Assembly: GCA_965644295.1 (NCBI GenBank)
Contig: CBFFRP010000362.1
Coordinates: 1 to 64,000, forward strand
Direction: 5' to 3'
Length of the DNA stretch: 64,000 nucleotides
DNA from: Paraphysomonas bandaiensis
Taxonomy: Eukaryota; Chrysophyceae
A program made the translations under genes and the position numbers. Shown piece by piece: positions 24,897-36,104 of this stretch. Under the pieces are notes generated by a model. It was not told the origin of the DNA. It made no database searches and worked only from the letters and a program-made list of their open reading frames with translations. Every line of letters begins with the position of its first letter. Within the stretch, counting starts at the first letter, position 1.

Positions 24897-25429
24897 GACA
24901 ATAGCCGCTGTTGGCCTTACTGACTATCCGTACATCACTTGCGAGGTATGTGCGAGACATATATTCTCTAGTATATATATTTACAATCTTGTGAGTGCTA
25001 ATCATTGTGTTATGTACTATCATAGGTACCTCAGTACTACTAATGTCCTCGATTGTGGAGCAATAGCCCCCTACTATATTTTTTCTCTGTACAACTGCGT
25101 TTCACTGTTGCCTATAGGTGCACATCACTTGGGAGGTGTGTACGAGATATATATTGTCCTGTACATATCTTAATGTTATCGTCAGGGAACATTATTGTCA
25201 AGCTCCATTATGCCTGAAAGGATTTGCGGCAGTCCTTGCAATAATTCGAGTGCCTGGAGATATGTATATGCTTGGATTGGTGCTGGTATACAAGAGCGAG
25301 AAAGGGTTTCGATGGCAGCGTCGGTTCTGTGATGCCCCTGATGAGATATTTGTCCATCCTAAGATACGATGCTAAAATATATGATGCACATTGCATATTG
25401 CATGCATGCAATATTTGTAGAGTATGCTC

Positions 25430-25600
25430 CCACGTTTGACTAGGTGAATACCCTATTCCACCTAGTCAACCTAGTCATTGTAAAGTTAAAAATCTAATTA
25501 TTTAATGACTAGGTTTTTCAACCTTTTGACTAGGTTTTTACTCCAATTTTGGTGTGACTAGGAAATTCCCCAAAATTGACTAGGTCGAAAAATACATCCC
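25430..25600 (-). repeat. right TIR with GACTAGG subterminal repeats
   Basis: Reverse-complement partner of the left end. It holds about seven GACTAGG/CCTAGTC motifs. The outermost bases read ...AATACATCCC, directly followed by the 9-bp duplication. Confidence 0.75.
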
Positions 25601-25609
25601 GTTTAGAAG
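25601..25609 (+). repeat. right 9-bp target-site duplication GTTTAGAAG
   Basis: A perfect match to 22188-22196. Confidence 0.8.
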
Positions 25610-27716
25610 GTGATAAATGTAATTATTTCTATTGGCAATTGTTCCCAATTAATTGGCTTTATTATATATTATATAGATTTGCTCCAGAACGACCGATGGT
25701 ATGAACCCTATTCGGGATTCCCGGCGTGAGCTGGTGACAAATGACAGCGAATCGATTTCTTCAAGAATGAAAGGTTAGTATGGTTCAAACGTTCAGGAAG
25801 CCGAAGAAGGAAGACTATGGTCTGAACAATGACGATACTTCCCTGTTAACTTCAGATTGGCGATGAAGACTTCTGAAGTGCACAATGCTTCTGCTTCGTA
25901 GCAGGTGATTGGGAGCTAGTTTTTGCTTTGGTTCGTATTTGTCGTGGTTTGTATATTTGTTGGTTCTAGGTATTAATTGCCGTTAATTTTTACTCTGTAC
26001 TATGTGTTATTTTAATTGAATACATACTTTGTCTTTTCATTCATGATACAGATCTGCATTATTCTCGCCTTTATAGTATTTCCTACTTGTAATGTATAAT
26101 GTATATATTATACTGTGTTTATTATTGTTAATTATAGTACCTCTGGGTCGTATTGGTATTATATTTTTAGGTAGTACCTATAGGTAGTATTGATACATGT
26201 AGGCAGTACCTATAGGTACATTTTAATATAAATAGGGATACCTATCAGTAGGATATTTAGAGGTCATAGGTACCACCTGTAGGGAGACGAATAGGTAGGT
26301 GTATTAGGGAGTACCTTTAGGTATACTGGGTAGCTATAGGTGGCACCTATTCGAAAACCTATAGGTACCACCTATTGCTCGAAAGTGTACCTATAGGTAG
26401 ACAGAGGTACCTAATAGGTACCCTCGATTTTAATTACAAAAGTACCTATAGGCACTCAACCGGAGTCCCACCGATGTTTTATCGGTTAAAATAGAACAAT
26501 TTGGGTTTGTATGTACACTGCGCACAGTCACTTTATCATTATTAATGTTTATTTTCCAATATAAAATACAGATTTCGAGAAAGCAGCAACATTTGTATGG
26601 AAACTGATCCTCCATGCATAGCACACATACGATAACTGATATACGATATACCTGCTGACGAAAATGAATTCGATGATATACCAGTGGCAGCTTGATGGTA
26701 GGTGATATCATTCACGACAGGTGAGCTCACATATTTTTATTGCCATCATGGTGAGAAAAGTTCAGTGATATACGACTTTGCATACACCGTATCCCTGTCT
26801 TTGTTACGCATTGCTGCTGATACTAATATTTCTTTGTTAAGCCTGTGGTCGAAGATAATATCTAGCTTCTAGGGTTTAGTATCGTACATCGTTGATTTGG
26901 TCATTACACTAGCATATAAGTATGTTTACATACCAATCGTAATCATATATCTTCTTGCCATAGTACTCACAGTACTCATGCAAGAATAGAACTCGATTGT
27001 ACGCCATTGAGAGCTAAAGCCCAATATATGCTATAAATACAATTTAAAACTGTCCTTGTATATAGAGGAGATGTTGGGTTAGTGATGGCTTAGTATGTAA
27101 TGCATATCATCATATGATATTTAAGGGACATCTCGCTGCTGTGTGCTGTGTGTATCTAGAGTGTGATAAGAGTCCATGAGCCATAGAGTTATCGTCAAAT
27201 CATATATCACGAAATGATATTCATTGAATTTCATTGGATAAAAACTACTCTGGAAACCGTTTCGCATGGAATGTATGTATTGTATAGTGTATACAGCAGT
27301 GTGTATGTGTGCATGCGTATATATATGTATGTATAGTGTATATGTATGTATGTATGTATGTATGTATGCGTATATGTACAGCGTGTATATAGAGACGCAG
27401 GCCCATATCATCATGCAGCGTATGGATGATATATGCATACCATGGCCATCTATCACATGAGACCATAAATTCACTGCACTAGACTTCACTGCACTTAGAA
27501 ATCACCACCCTCTACTCCCACTATTGATATTCTAGTTCAGTTCACAGCAGAGAGCGTGACTGAGGTTGCATTTCGTGAATGATACGCTCTGAGCTGTAAA
27601 GACAGCGCGTTATATACACACTCCGAAAGAAGTTACTTGCTTGTGAAGTTAATATAATGCTCAGCATTTGTTCATAGACCCATAGCTCTGTTCCGTTAGT
27701 AGAGTGTATCTGAAGG
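25610..27716. other. intergenic, with a palindrome cluster
   Basis: About 2.1 kb without a supported gene. A dense set of ACCTATAGGT palindromes lies at 26165-26455, and a short TGTA/TATG repeat at about 27325-27370. The latter is degenerate compared with the long arrays elsewhere. Confidence 0.4.
26165..26455. repeat. cluster of palindromic ACCTATAGGT motifs
   Basis: Four exact ACCTATAGGT palindromes (near 26176, 26208, 26357 and 26390), with several one-base or two-base variants between them, including GGTACC-containing forms. Spacing is irregular, so this is not a simple tandem repeat. Function is unknown; it may be a decayed element or a protein-binding cluster. Confidence 0.6.
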
Positions 27717-28893
27717 ATGTCTTATAAAGGAGGATTCTTCTCGAAGCCACCACCGCCGATATGTGTAGGGGACCCTTACCAGGATAAACCTCTCCCTTCT
27801 CACGGTAGACTGAAAGGGGCAAAACAGTTTGGTATTGGAAAAGGAATGCCGCAACAGAAGATGAGTAGGCTATTTGAAGGAGAGGCTCATACTTTAACTC
27901 GTGAGATTCTTGCAAATCAACGCAAAGAAGGAAAAAAGAAATTCCTGGAACCTCAGGGATTTCGACCTTCTTCCTCAAAATCAGATGTGAAACCAATACC
28001 GTATATATCTGATGGGCGTGGAAAACCTCGTCGTCGAGAGGCTATTCGAGACATCTCGCCAAAGCAAATATACACTTCACCTATAAAGAAAGCATGTGGC
28101 GGAGGGGCTTATTCACCCACCCCTAAACTGTGTTTTACTGATGTCGAGTATATATCAAGCGAATACGACAATTACAAAATTCAAACTGCGGTGTGTATAT
28201 TTTGCCTGCTTTCATTTGGTGTATCACACTGCATTCAGGAGTTACATAGGAAAGCGAAAGCAAAACAACCTGATCAGGCGTTTTTCATTCCTAAAATCGA
28301 TTTGGTAAGTACAATGTAGTAGTATAAATCATGATTCGTTGTTTATACCTGCGTGAATGCATTTACTTATTCTAATTCTATTTAGAATCCAATTACCAAG
28401 GGTATTACTGCCCCTGACGAATCCAAGATTCGTCCACATACTACAATGTCGGCAACGAAGTATCAGAATGACGTCAAAGCATTCAAGCCTACAACTTCTT
28501 GTCCTCCTCATGATTATCCCAGTCATATTGCCGATCCTTATGATGAGAAGAAAACCAAATGTGCGGTGACGATGACTCGACTAGAGCCAATGACGAAGCA
28601 GCTTCAAAAGTACGTTATACTTCTAATGTAGTGGTTGTATGTATCTTTCGTGTATTACACGTTTCATGCATGTTGTACTACTTGTCTTGCTTTGACGGGT
28701 ATGTTGATAATGTAGTATGGATGAGAAATTAAAAGAGAGGAGGGCTTGGACTCCAAATAATCCAGGAGTATCTACGTTTCAGAAGTCTATCTTATTTAAT
28801 AACGTTAAAGCTAGTAATGGGCGCAAGCGTGATTCGTGGCGTCCACAAGGCATATTTAAAGTTGGCAGCAGAGTAACCAAAGGAAAGAGATGA
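27717..28893 (+). CDS. CFAP96: CFAP96-like cilia/flagella-associated protein (DUF4586), 4 exons
   Basis: A homologue of C4orf47/CFAP96, a protein of ciliary/centrosomal microtubules. Exons 27717-28190, 28239-28304, 28386-28609 and 28716-28893 join in frame to give 313 residues, against about 310 in vertebrates. Diagnostic order: GGFFSKPPPPICVGDPY at the N-terminus, RLFEGEAHTL, KKKFLEPQGFRPSS, a Gly/Ser-rich middle, then IYTSPIKKACGGGAYSP and FTDVEYISSEYD. The tail is proline- and basic-rich (GIFKVGSRVTKGKR). A gene of this family implies that the organism builds motile cilia or flagella. The exon 1/2 splice removes a hydrophobic translation that does not fit the family. Confidence 0.88.
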
Positions 28894-30142
28894 TATCTAT
28901 TTTGTGGTGTTTGTTTGTTCTAGTTTTTTGTTGCATTAGCCTTCTTTGTGAAGATCTTGCTATGATGATGCTTTTGTTCTATGAATTGGATAGCTTGCAG
29001 TGCGGAGTTATATTTTATGCAATCGTGCCTTCAAGACACATGTGTTTATATGATTTACTGCGAGGATGTGCATTAGAGCACCGTTTTTGAATTTGTACTG
29101 TGATAATGGACAGATAATGGATATTAAGTATACGTTATGGATAATAGATATCTTCTGACATTACTTAGATAATGCTTAGACATTTATATATGACTGATAT
29201 GCGTGAATCATTGAGTCACATATCGCGCAATATGTAATTGGATCTTACTGGTAAGAATAAGGAACTAAATAGTGGAGTACAGAAAATTGGATAGCCGGCA
29301 TGTGGGCTATATAGATCTACTAACAATGCAACACATTATATTGTTCCCTAACCCTGATATAGTGTAGATATATCTTTTAAATTGGAGCTGTCAGTCTACT
29401 GAATTCTTATGCATGTGAGTGATTTATAAGTAGGTAGTAGAAAGTAATTATTTCATAGAGCGCGAGTAATAATTATCTTGCTGGCATTATATCTTGATCT
29501 ATTTACATACTTTTTTATTCATTTAATATTCTGATAAGTTATATTTGCCGTGCTGCCGTAAATGCCTGGCATGATTCTCGCTAGGTGTAGACATCATGCA
29601 GTACACTGTTTACGATTCAACCTACACCAGTGTAGATTCTTTTAATTCAGTTGAAACCAGCATCACTTTCCGGACGACATGTTGTCCATGTGAAATCAGA
29701 CTAAATAAAGAATCGCTCAGCAAGTCTTTAACAGGCGTGGAGTAATCTACATCCTGCATAACGTGATGCTAATTCCGATCTCTATCGATATGTTGCAGCA
29801 GGACAGCAACTGTCCACACACATACGGCACAGTACGTACAGCAGATCCCGTATGTCCGAATTGTAAACCATAGAATACAGTGTATAAATGTATGTAGTCC
29901 CCTGAAGCGTTACAGTACTGCAACATACGTATCAATACAACTATACGTATGTAGACATATGAAGACACACACACAGGCTTCCATAGTATACATACATACA
30001 TATACATACATACATGACACCTCTGCACATCTCTCTCTATACATACACTATATACACATGCTCCATGCTAGGCAACACATAGCCTAACCACCCCTCCCCC
30101 CCTTCCATCAACCCTTCTAATGCCTTCCCTCTCCATCTAATC
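28894..30142. other. intergenic, with one possible minus-strand exon
   Basis: AT-rich. Between 29622 and 29753 the minus strand offers a 44-codon stretch preceded by a good acceptor (TTATGCAG) and ending in TAG, reading STPVKDLLSDSLFSLISHGQ. No matching upstream exon could be placed before 30143. The rest shows nothing. Confidence 0.3.
29622..29753 (-). other. possible terminal exon of an unplaced small gene
   Basis: A 3' acceptor-like TTATGCAG is followed by 44 open codons and TAG; the peptide is helical and amphipathic. It could be the last exon of a small gene on the minus strand, but no start exon is evident. Weak. Confidence 0.18.
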
Positions 30143-32033
30143 ATGAAGAAGATTCCCCCTATAGTTGAACTCCCTCTCCAGAAGGTCCCTCATGCGATAG
30201 ATTTCATAGGCACAGGGACCTTTCAAGTCTCTCAATTAGATGTATTACAAAGACGTAGTGTTGAACTTAATCGTACAAAAGAATCTGCATTATCAGCACG
30301 TGGATTACATCATCGTTCTAAAGATTTTTTTGCACGTGATGTGAGAGCTTCCAGTGCAGTCATCCAACAGGCGCTTCTACAGGGCGTTAGAGACCCTAAA
30401 AACAGCAATAAATCAAGTTTTTATTTGAAAAGTCAATATTTTCAACGTGCATTGGGATATGAAAGACTTGGACAAGTTGATAGAGCGATTGAAGATTATA
30501 CTCGATGTATTGCAATTGATAATGAGTGTGCTGCTGCATACTTCAATCGGGGTGGATTGTTATATGCTCAAGGCAAGTTAGAGTCTGCCATAGCAGATTT
30601 AGACAAAGCTATTGAGATAGAACCGTCGAAGCAGATCTATCACACTAATAGGGCCTATATGCACCGGCGACGAGGAAATTTCGGTGAAGCTACTTCAGAC
30701 ACTCTAATTAGCAAGAATATCATGAAAAGTCGAATACGAAATCAAAGTATAAAAGAAAACCTCCACAAGCAAATTAGTATTGTTATGCCCGATGAAGATC
30801 CTATGATTGTGTATCTTAGAAAGAGTTACTCCGACCGAGAAGAGTGCTCTGGTGATTTGCGCTATGTCATCGAGTTCATAAAAAGCGTAAAATTTTTCAG
30901 CGGCATTGCCTCTGACCCTATTGTAATGAGAGACTGCGCCAAGCGCATTAAGTTAATTACATTCGAGAAAGATGATTATGTATTTTATGAAGGAGATATT
31001 GGAAAAAGCTTTTATATCCTTGCTGATGGTGAAGTGTCTATTGTGAAACAGGCACGCTCATTGGATGGTGAGAAGTCTAAATTAGAGGTGCTAACGAAAT
31101 TATTTCGTGGACAAACTTTTGGAGAGACAGCTTTGGATAATGAGGACGGGAAGCGATCGGCAGGGGCGATCGCCAGTCAGCGGACGAATTTGTTGTGCAT
31201 GGATGTCGCGGACTACAAAAGAATATTCGCCAATTATAGATTGGCTTTGAGGAATGACATCAGGTGTGTACCTGGTCAACTTCTACAGAAAGTGTGACTG
31301 AACATATATTAATATTATGTGTTCTCCGGAATATTCTTTGTTGTTTTCTTTCATTCTGATATGTATATATAGGGAAATATTAGCTTCTTGTGCGATATTT
31401 TCGACGTGGTCCTCAGAGGATCTGGACAAGCTCGCAGACCACGCTGTGGTGAAGACTTACAGTGCAAATAGTGTTTTGCTTCAGAAAGGAATGCCAGTCA
31501 CCGATTTGTATATTGTACGCCGTGGGGTGGTAAAGCTTATGAAAGAAATCCCCACTCCAGGGACAAGCAACATCAAGATTTCTGAATTTTCAACCCCGGA
31601 ATCTATCAGTGGGATGGAGGCCCCAGGTTTGTGGGTATTGACAAAAACTTGGAAAGACCGCATCCATGCTCCAGCAGAGAAGTCAAACGAAGATATGATG
31701 ACATTTACAGTTGGTGTACTGGGATCAGGGCAAGTGTTCGGAGAATTAGCTATTCTTGCTCCTGAAATGCCGTCTCCTACATCAGCTGTGTCATTCACTA
31801 ACCTTGAAGTGTACTGCTTCTCCTCCGAATTTCTGCTTTCTGTTGGCGCAAGATTCAATACACACACAATGAACACATTAAATGAATCTATTAATTTATA
31901 TAATCCTCCGGTGGACAAGATATCGCACTATTATCGGTCTAAGTACACGTGGGAGAACAGAAAAAAGAAAATACTCAAGTCAATTGTGAGAGAGAGACCT
32001 AAAATTGCAGGGAAGCTCGATATTTCCGGGTAA
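30143..32033 (+). CDS. TPR plus two cyclic-nucleotide-binding domains, 2 exons
   Basis: A 593-residue soluble protein from exons 30143-31263 and 31373-32033 (in frame). Residues about 95-200 hold TPR units (YFQRALGYERLGQVDRAIED, AAYFNRGGLLYAQGKLESAI, then IYHTNRAYMHRRRGNFGEA). Two cyclic-nucleotide-binding folds follow. The first has FEKDDYVFYEGDIGKSFYIL and a phosphate-binding cassette FGETAL with the Arg in GKRSAGA. The second, after the intron, has SVLLQKGMPVTDLYIVRRG and FGELAIL, but PSPTSA replaces the Arg, so it may not bind nucleotide. There is no channel or kinase domain. It lies just downstream of CFAP96; a ciliary cAMP/cGMP role is only inference. Confidence 0.87.
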
Positions 32034-32811
32034 ATATACCCGAATTATGGGATATGTGCACAACTTCTGTGTAATATATGTGCGTGAACTCTTGAGGATC
32101 ATTGCTGATCATATAAGAGATACATGTTGTGATTGGCGAAGCGTCATGCGCATCGATTGTGTTTGTTTGAAATCATTTGAATATACTGTAATGATATATA
32201 CAATTTCGATGTAGAACGAATTCTCGTGTCGAGAGGATTTATTCTTGCTTCTACTGACCAAATAGGAATAAGTGTAATAATCAGATACAAAACGACATCT
32301 CATATTATCCACATGAGCTGGTAGTGCAAAATATTCTTGTCTTCCTTTTTTATCGCATTGGAAGTATTGAGTGCATAATATATATCATACATAGTGAATT
32401 ACACTTATTCATTGCTTTATTGCGTGGAAATATAATATTGCCTTTGTTAGTTATTAGGATAACGACGACTGCTGGGTACGTCGGTGTGACAACTGTATGT
32501 CTGTTAAGTTCATTACGTAAGGTTCTGGGATCACATTATCAAAGTAAAGTTTTACAAAAACCCATTGAATTCGTCAATAAAAGCAATACAAAATTTGATT
32601 ATGTAGAGAGAAAAATTTACAGATCTCCACTAACTCTCTATACATTATGCCTCATATAACAGAGGATCTACTACTTTTCAAAATTGAAATTGAATCATTT
32701 TCACATATCCTTGCAAAAAGACGATATGCGAGATCTATACAACCCTCCCTGTATCCCTATCCGCTGTACACAAATGACTAGGAAAGGTGTGCTAATTCTT
32801 CATTTTCTTTA
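32034..32811. other. intergenic, nothing recognised
   Basis: A convergent gap between the TPR/CNBD gene and the SMP gene. AT-rich, with a spurious open frame at 32324-32659 lacking protein-like features. Confidence 0.4.
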
Positions 32812-35476
32812 CTAAACCTCTAATTCTGTCGGCCGATTCGATCTAAGTATATCACGCAGCCTATACGCGAGGGTGCTGTACAAACCGTGTGCATATTCTG
32901 CTTTTGAACGGATGCCTTTGTGCAGACTTGTATACAGTTTTTTCGCGGAAGATTTGATAGATGTACTAATCTCCAGCATGACTTCAACTGCGGTAGGTGG
33001 ACGAGGACCCAGGCATTCCGGGCAGAAATAAGCATAGAGATCGATCACATGGTAGTTGGGATAGGTGTACTGTGACGAGTGTTAATACATATTTAAAAGA
33101 TATACATCATCTTTAAAAGCATAACAAGTCAGTTAGTTCCATTTTCAAGAAACACGAGTACTCAATGGGCATGCTAAAGGCCCACACACATATTGCCCAT
33201 GTCCAGAGAAGTACCTGTTGCATATACCACTCCATCGATGCGCTTATCATCCGTTGAACTCCCGGCATAGAGGAGACATCTACTCCTCCCAATGCATTCA
33301 CTTGCAGATCAAAAGCAGGAGGCCTCAAGAATGAAACCTACACAAATGATTGTCACATTACCTTACTAACAACAAAAATACTCAAAGTAGTCCTCACCGA
33401 AGCATTACCAAGGAAAGGATACGTATCTACAATTTCAGAGTCTATTCTCACAATTCCTGATATCATAACATCGGAAACAGTTGCTGTTGTGGCATCTGTT
33501 GTTTCCCTTTTTCCTGCAGCGGCTTGCATATCGCCCACCATACGGGAAAAACTAAACCCCTCACCATAATAAGATTTCTCGTCCCAGGTTTCCCGACGGA
33601 GAGAAAATATGAGGTCCATGTCCTGAGATATGAACGACGTGTCGACATCAATTACTATACGCTCACATGGTACCAAAGTTTGTGTTTTATTCGTCATTGT
33701 ACTGTTCTTATGCAACATACCTAATGCTGCTACCACAAGAGCGTCCCACATGTGATGGACAGAATTACTTTCGTTCATTTCTTTCTGCACAGGAGTAACA
33801 GCAGCCATGCAATGACCGGGGTGCTTAGAAAAGACGCGTACACCACGTACTTTTGGCGGCACTGAGCCTAGACTGAAGCGCTTTAAGTACAAATGTCCCA
33901 TACCTCTCGGAAGGCCTTTGAGCTCTTCATTGATTGCATCTTTGACGCTCCAGCTTATGTGAGCTCCGAGTCCGCCATTTCCATTGGCACCAATACTCCA
34001 TAAGGATTCAATGAATGCATTCATCCACAGTGAAGTTTCAAGCATAGGGCCTAGTGTTTGATGGATACTCGGAAGCTCACGGCTGGAGTTCTGAAGTTCA
34101 GTCAAGTATCTATCCACCGCTTTTACTTCCGAAAGAGCGACAGCCCTGTCGGTGTGCACTCTATGAGAGAAATCGACACACAACACGGACAACACTATCA
34201 AACAAACAACGTAAATAAATTGAACACGCTTATTCCAATTTCGAGCCCAGAGAGTACCAGCGACGAGGACGAGTGTGCTTACAAATACAACCCCAGTGTG
34301 AGTCGATGGGTGTGCGAAAACTGCCTGAATGCTGTTTGCACCAAAGAGCTTGTCATATGCACTGGCTAATTTACTAGTGTAATCTCGCAACAAATGCACC
34401 ATAAATGACAGATTTTTGTTCATACTACATACCAAGTATTGATAAAAAGAGTTTACACTTGAGGAGTTGTAGTCATGCTTCATGAATGGTATTGCCGAAA
34501 AGTGAAGGTGGTCGTCTTGCTCGATTCGCATTGAAGTTCCATGAACATAAAGTGGGACAGATGAACTGCGACGATCGCTCTGACGGACAGATAAGTGATA
34601 TTGACTATCATTGAGAGGCTTGGGGAAAAACATGCGGCTACATCTAATATGAGCGGGCGATTTCTTCTGCTGTGAGAACAATGAGGTTGGAAGAGCAGAG
34701 GAATTGTAACTCATTTCTTGCTTCAAATCATTTCGATCATAAGAAACATTATTCATTAAACCAACACGATTTTCAATATCTCCAAACGAAGAGCTGGAAA
34801 TATGTAACGGTGATAGCCATGGTCGCCGACGCCGCAAAAGAAACCCTGCCCCAGCCTGGATAGACTTAGGGATTGTTTCAAGTGAAAAGAACGAATCAGA
34901 CACTGTCCGGGCAATATTACTAGTCGCAGATTGAACAACCTCTCCAGTTACTATACACGCTTTACTTAATGCACTAAATACGTGTCCAAACGCGACCATA
35001 TAAAGTCCAACCCGCGACCTCAGTTTATTAAGCATAATGTGCAATCTGGGAGAATAAAACTCTGTGACATACGGCGCAGATGTTATTCGCGTAGACTCAC
35101 GAATAAATACTCTCGATATCAATTCGAACATCTTGCCAAGCTGTCGCATGGGATAGCTATTAACAAACGCCACAGTGTCGCCAATTAAGGGAGAAGCGTA
35201 CCCACAGAAACGAATACATTTTCTGAATAATTGAACTCCACCAGACACTAGTTTTTCTACTACAACTGCTTCCTCTTCCTCTATTTCCATAGCCGATTTA
35301 GTGTGCTCTGAGGTCATTAGGTTTGGCTGCATCCATACATCCCCCCTGTGTCTAGAGTACGACTGTATTCTCAGCTTCATACTTCGATCTAAGTCATCTG
35401 CATGTGCTGTATCGACAAACGGATGTCTGAGGAAAGCCATCAGCATCAGTAGTTGAATCCATCGCATGGAATACAT
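32812..35476 (-). CDS. SMP-domain membrane-contact-site lipid-transfer protein, 5 exons
   Basis: A tricalbin/E-Syt-like protein of 797 residues. Exons 33721-35476, 33398-33654, 33215-33337 and 32812-33069 join in frame; the 67-nt intron at 33655-33720 is otherwise open. The start gives a signal-like MRWIQLLMLMAFLRHPFVD. A long region of about 380 residues, without a recognised fold, precedes two close hydrophobic spans (TGVVFVSTLVLVAGTLWARN and IYVVCLIVLSVLCV). The SMP domain follows: ETSLWMNAFIESLW, LKRFSLGSVPPKVRGVRVFS, VIDVDTSF, FLRPPAFDLQVNALGG, VDVSSMPGVQRMI. The SMP fold carries phospholipid between ER and another membrane. It lacks C2 domains, the usual membrane tether, so its docking partner is unclear. 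(Four exons are listed; a fifth split inside the first is possible.). Confidence 0.82.
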
Positions 35477-36104
35477 GAATATTACGATACTTTAATATTA
35501 ACTAATAAAAATCAATAATAACACAATACAAAATAAATCGAAAGATATCGATACACCCTAAATAGTCACCCGCACATGCTGTGCACTTCACAAGGGTGAA
35601 CAGTGCTGCAAAGCGTGTTAATAATGAGATATGAGTTATAATGTATGGTTAACAAGGTATGAACCAGTGCAGCATATATATACACAGATGACTGGATCAA
35701 GATGCAGTAGTGTGTTACTATAAAATTCACTTACTTTGAAGTGAAGGAGAAGTCAGCAGACGATGAAAGAATTAATTAAAGGCAGTGTGTAGTACTGGAA
35801 TACAGTGAATACGGATCCCGAATACAGTAGAGGAAAGACTTTCAGTCATTAATTTTACCAATCATATGGATGAATTTATATTTAGAAGTATATTATTGGA
35901 TATTATTTCCATCCAGTGCTGGTAGTGCTCTGCATATAGTTATATAGAGCACTGCAGTGGTATGCTTAGAGCAGAGGTGTCTGGTAGCCAGAGCATATAT
36001 AGCAGGCCAGTACGAAGTATTTGGTGAATAAGTCTGATAATTCACTCAAGTAGTATACACGACCCATTGAATGCTATTTGACACACATAACTGATCACTA
36101 GAGG
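35477..36104. promoter_or_regulatory. divergent intergenic region between SMP and POLR3H genes
   Basis: 628 bp between two outward-facing start codons. It contains repeats of GCAG(T/A)GTGTAGTACTG-type sequence around 35700-35980, such as AGAGCACTGCAGTGG at about 35945. No core promoter motif is certain. Confidence 0.35.

Larger units (their letters stand above)
22197..25600. mobile_element. Mutator-like non-autonomous TIR element carrying a minisatellite
   Basis: Both ends begin GGGAT(A/G)TATT and continue ...CAACCTAGTCAATTT / CGACCTAGTCAATTT read inward, with about 75 bp of strong inverted similarity. Beyond that are further scattered CCTAGTC repeats. Perfect 9-bp direct repeats (GTTTAGAAG) flank it. 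A 9-bp duplication and long TIRs starting with G are hallmarks of Mutator-like elements. There is no transposase; the interior is mostly a 23-bp minisatellite. The repeated CCTAGTC motifs near each end may be transposase-binding sites, by analogy. A full-length relative elsewhere would have to supply transposase. Confidence 0.82.

Noticed and set aside
27245-27489. Minus-strand frames rich in His, Thr, Tyr and Ile
   Set aside because: They are made by a short degenerate TATG/TGTA repeat and have no protein-like features.
29622-29753. DPY30/RIIa-like C-terminal exon
   Set aside because: The helix lacks the family's dimerisation residues and no upstream exon could be found.
33655-33720. Continuous reading of the SMP gene through this stretch
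   Set aside because: The stretch is open, but it has clean splice signals, and removing it brings ALVIDVDTSF together as in other SMP domains.
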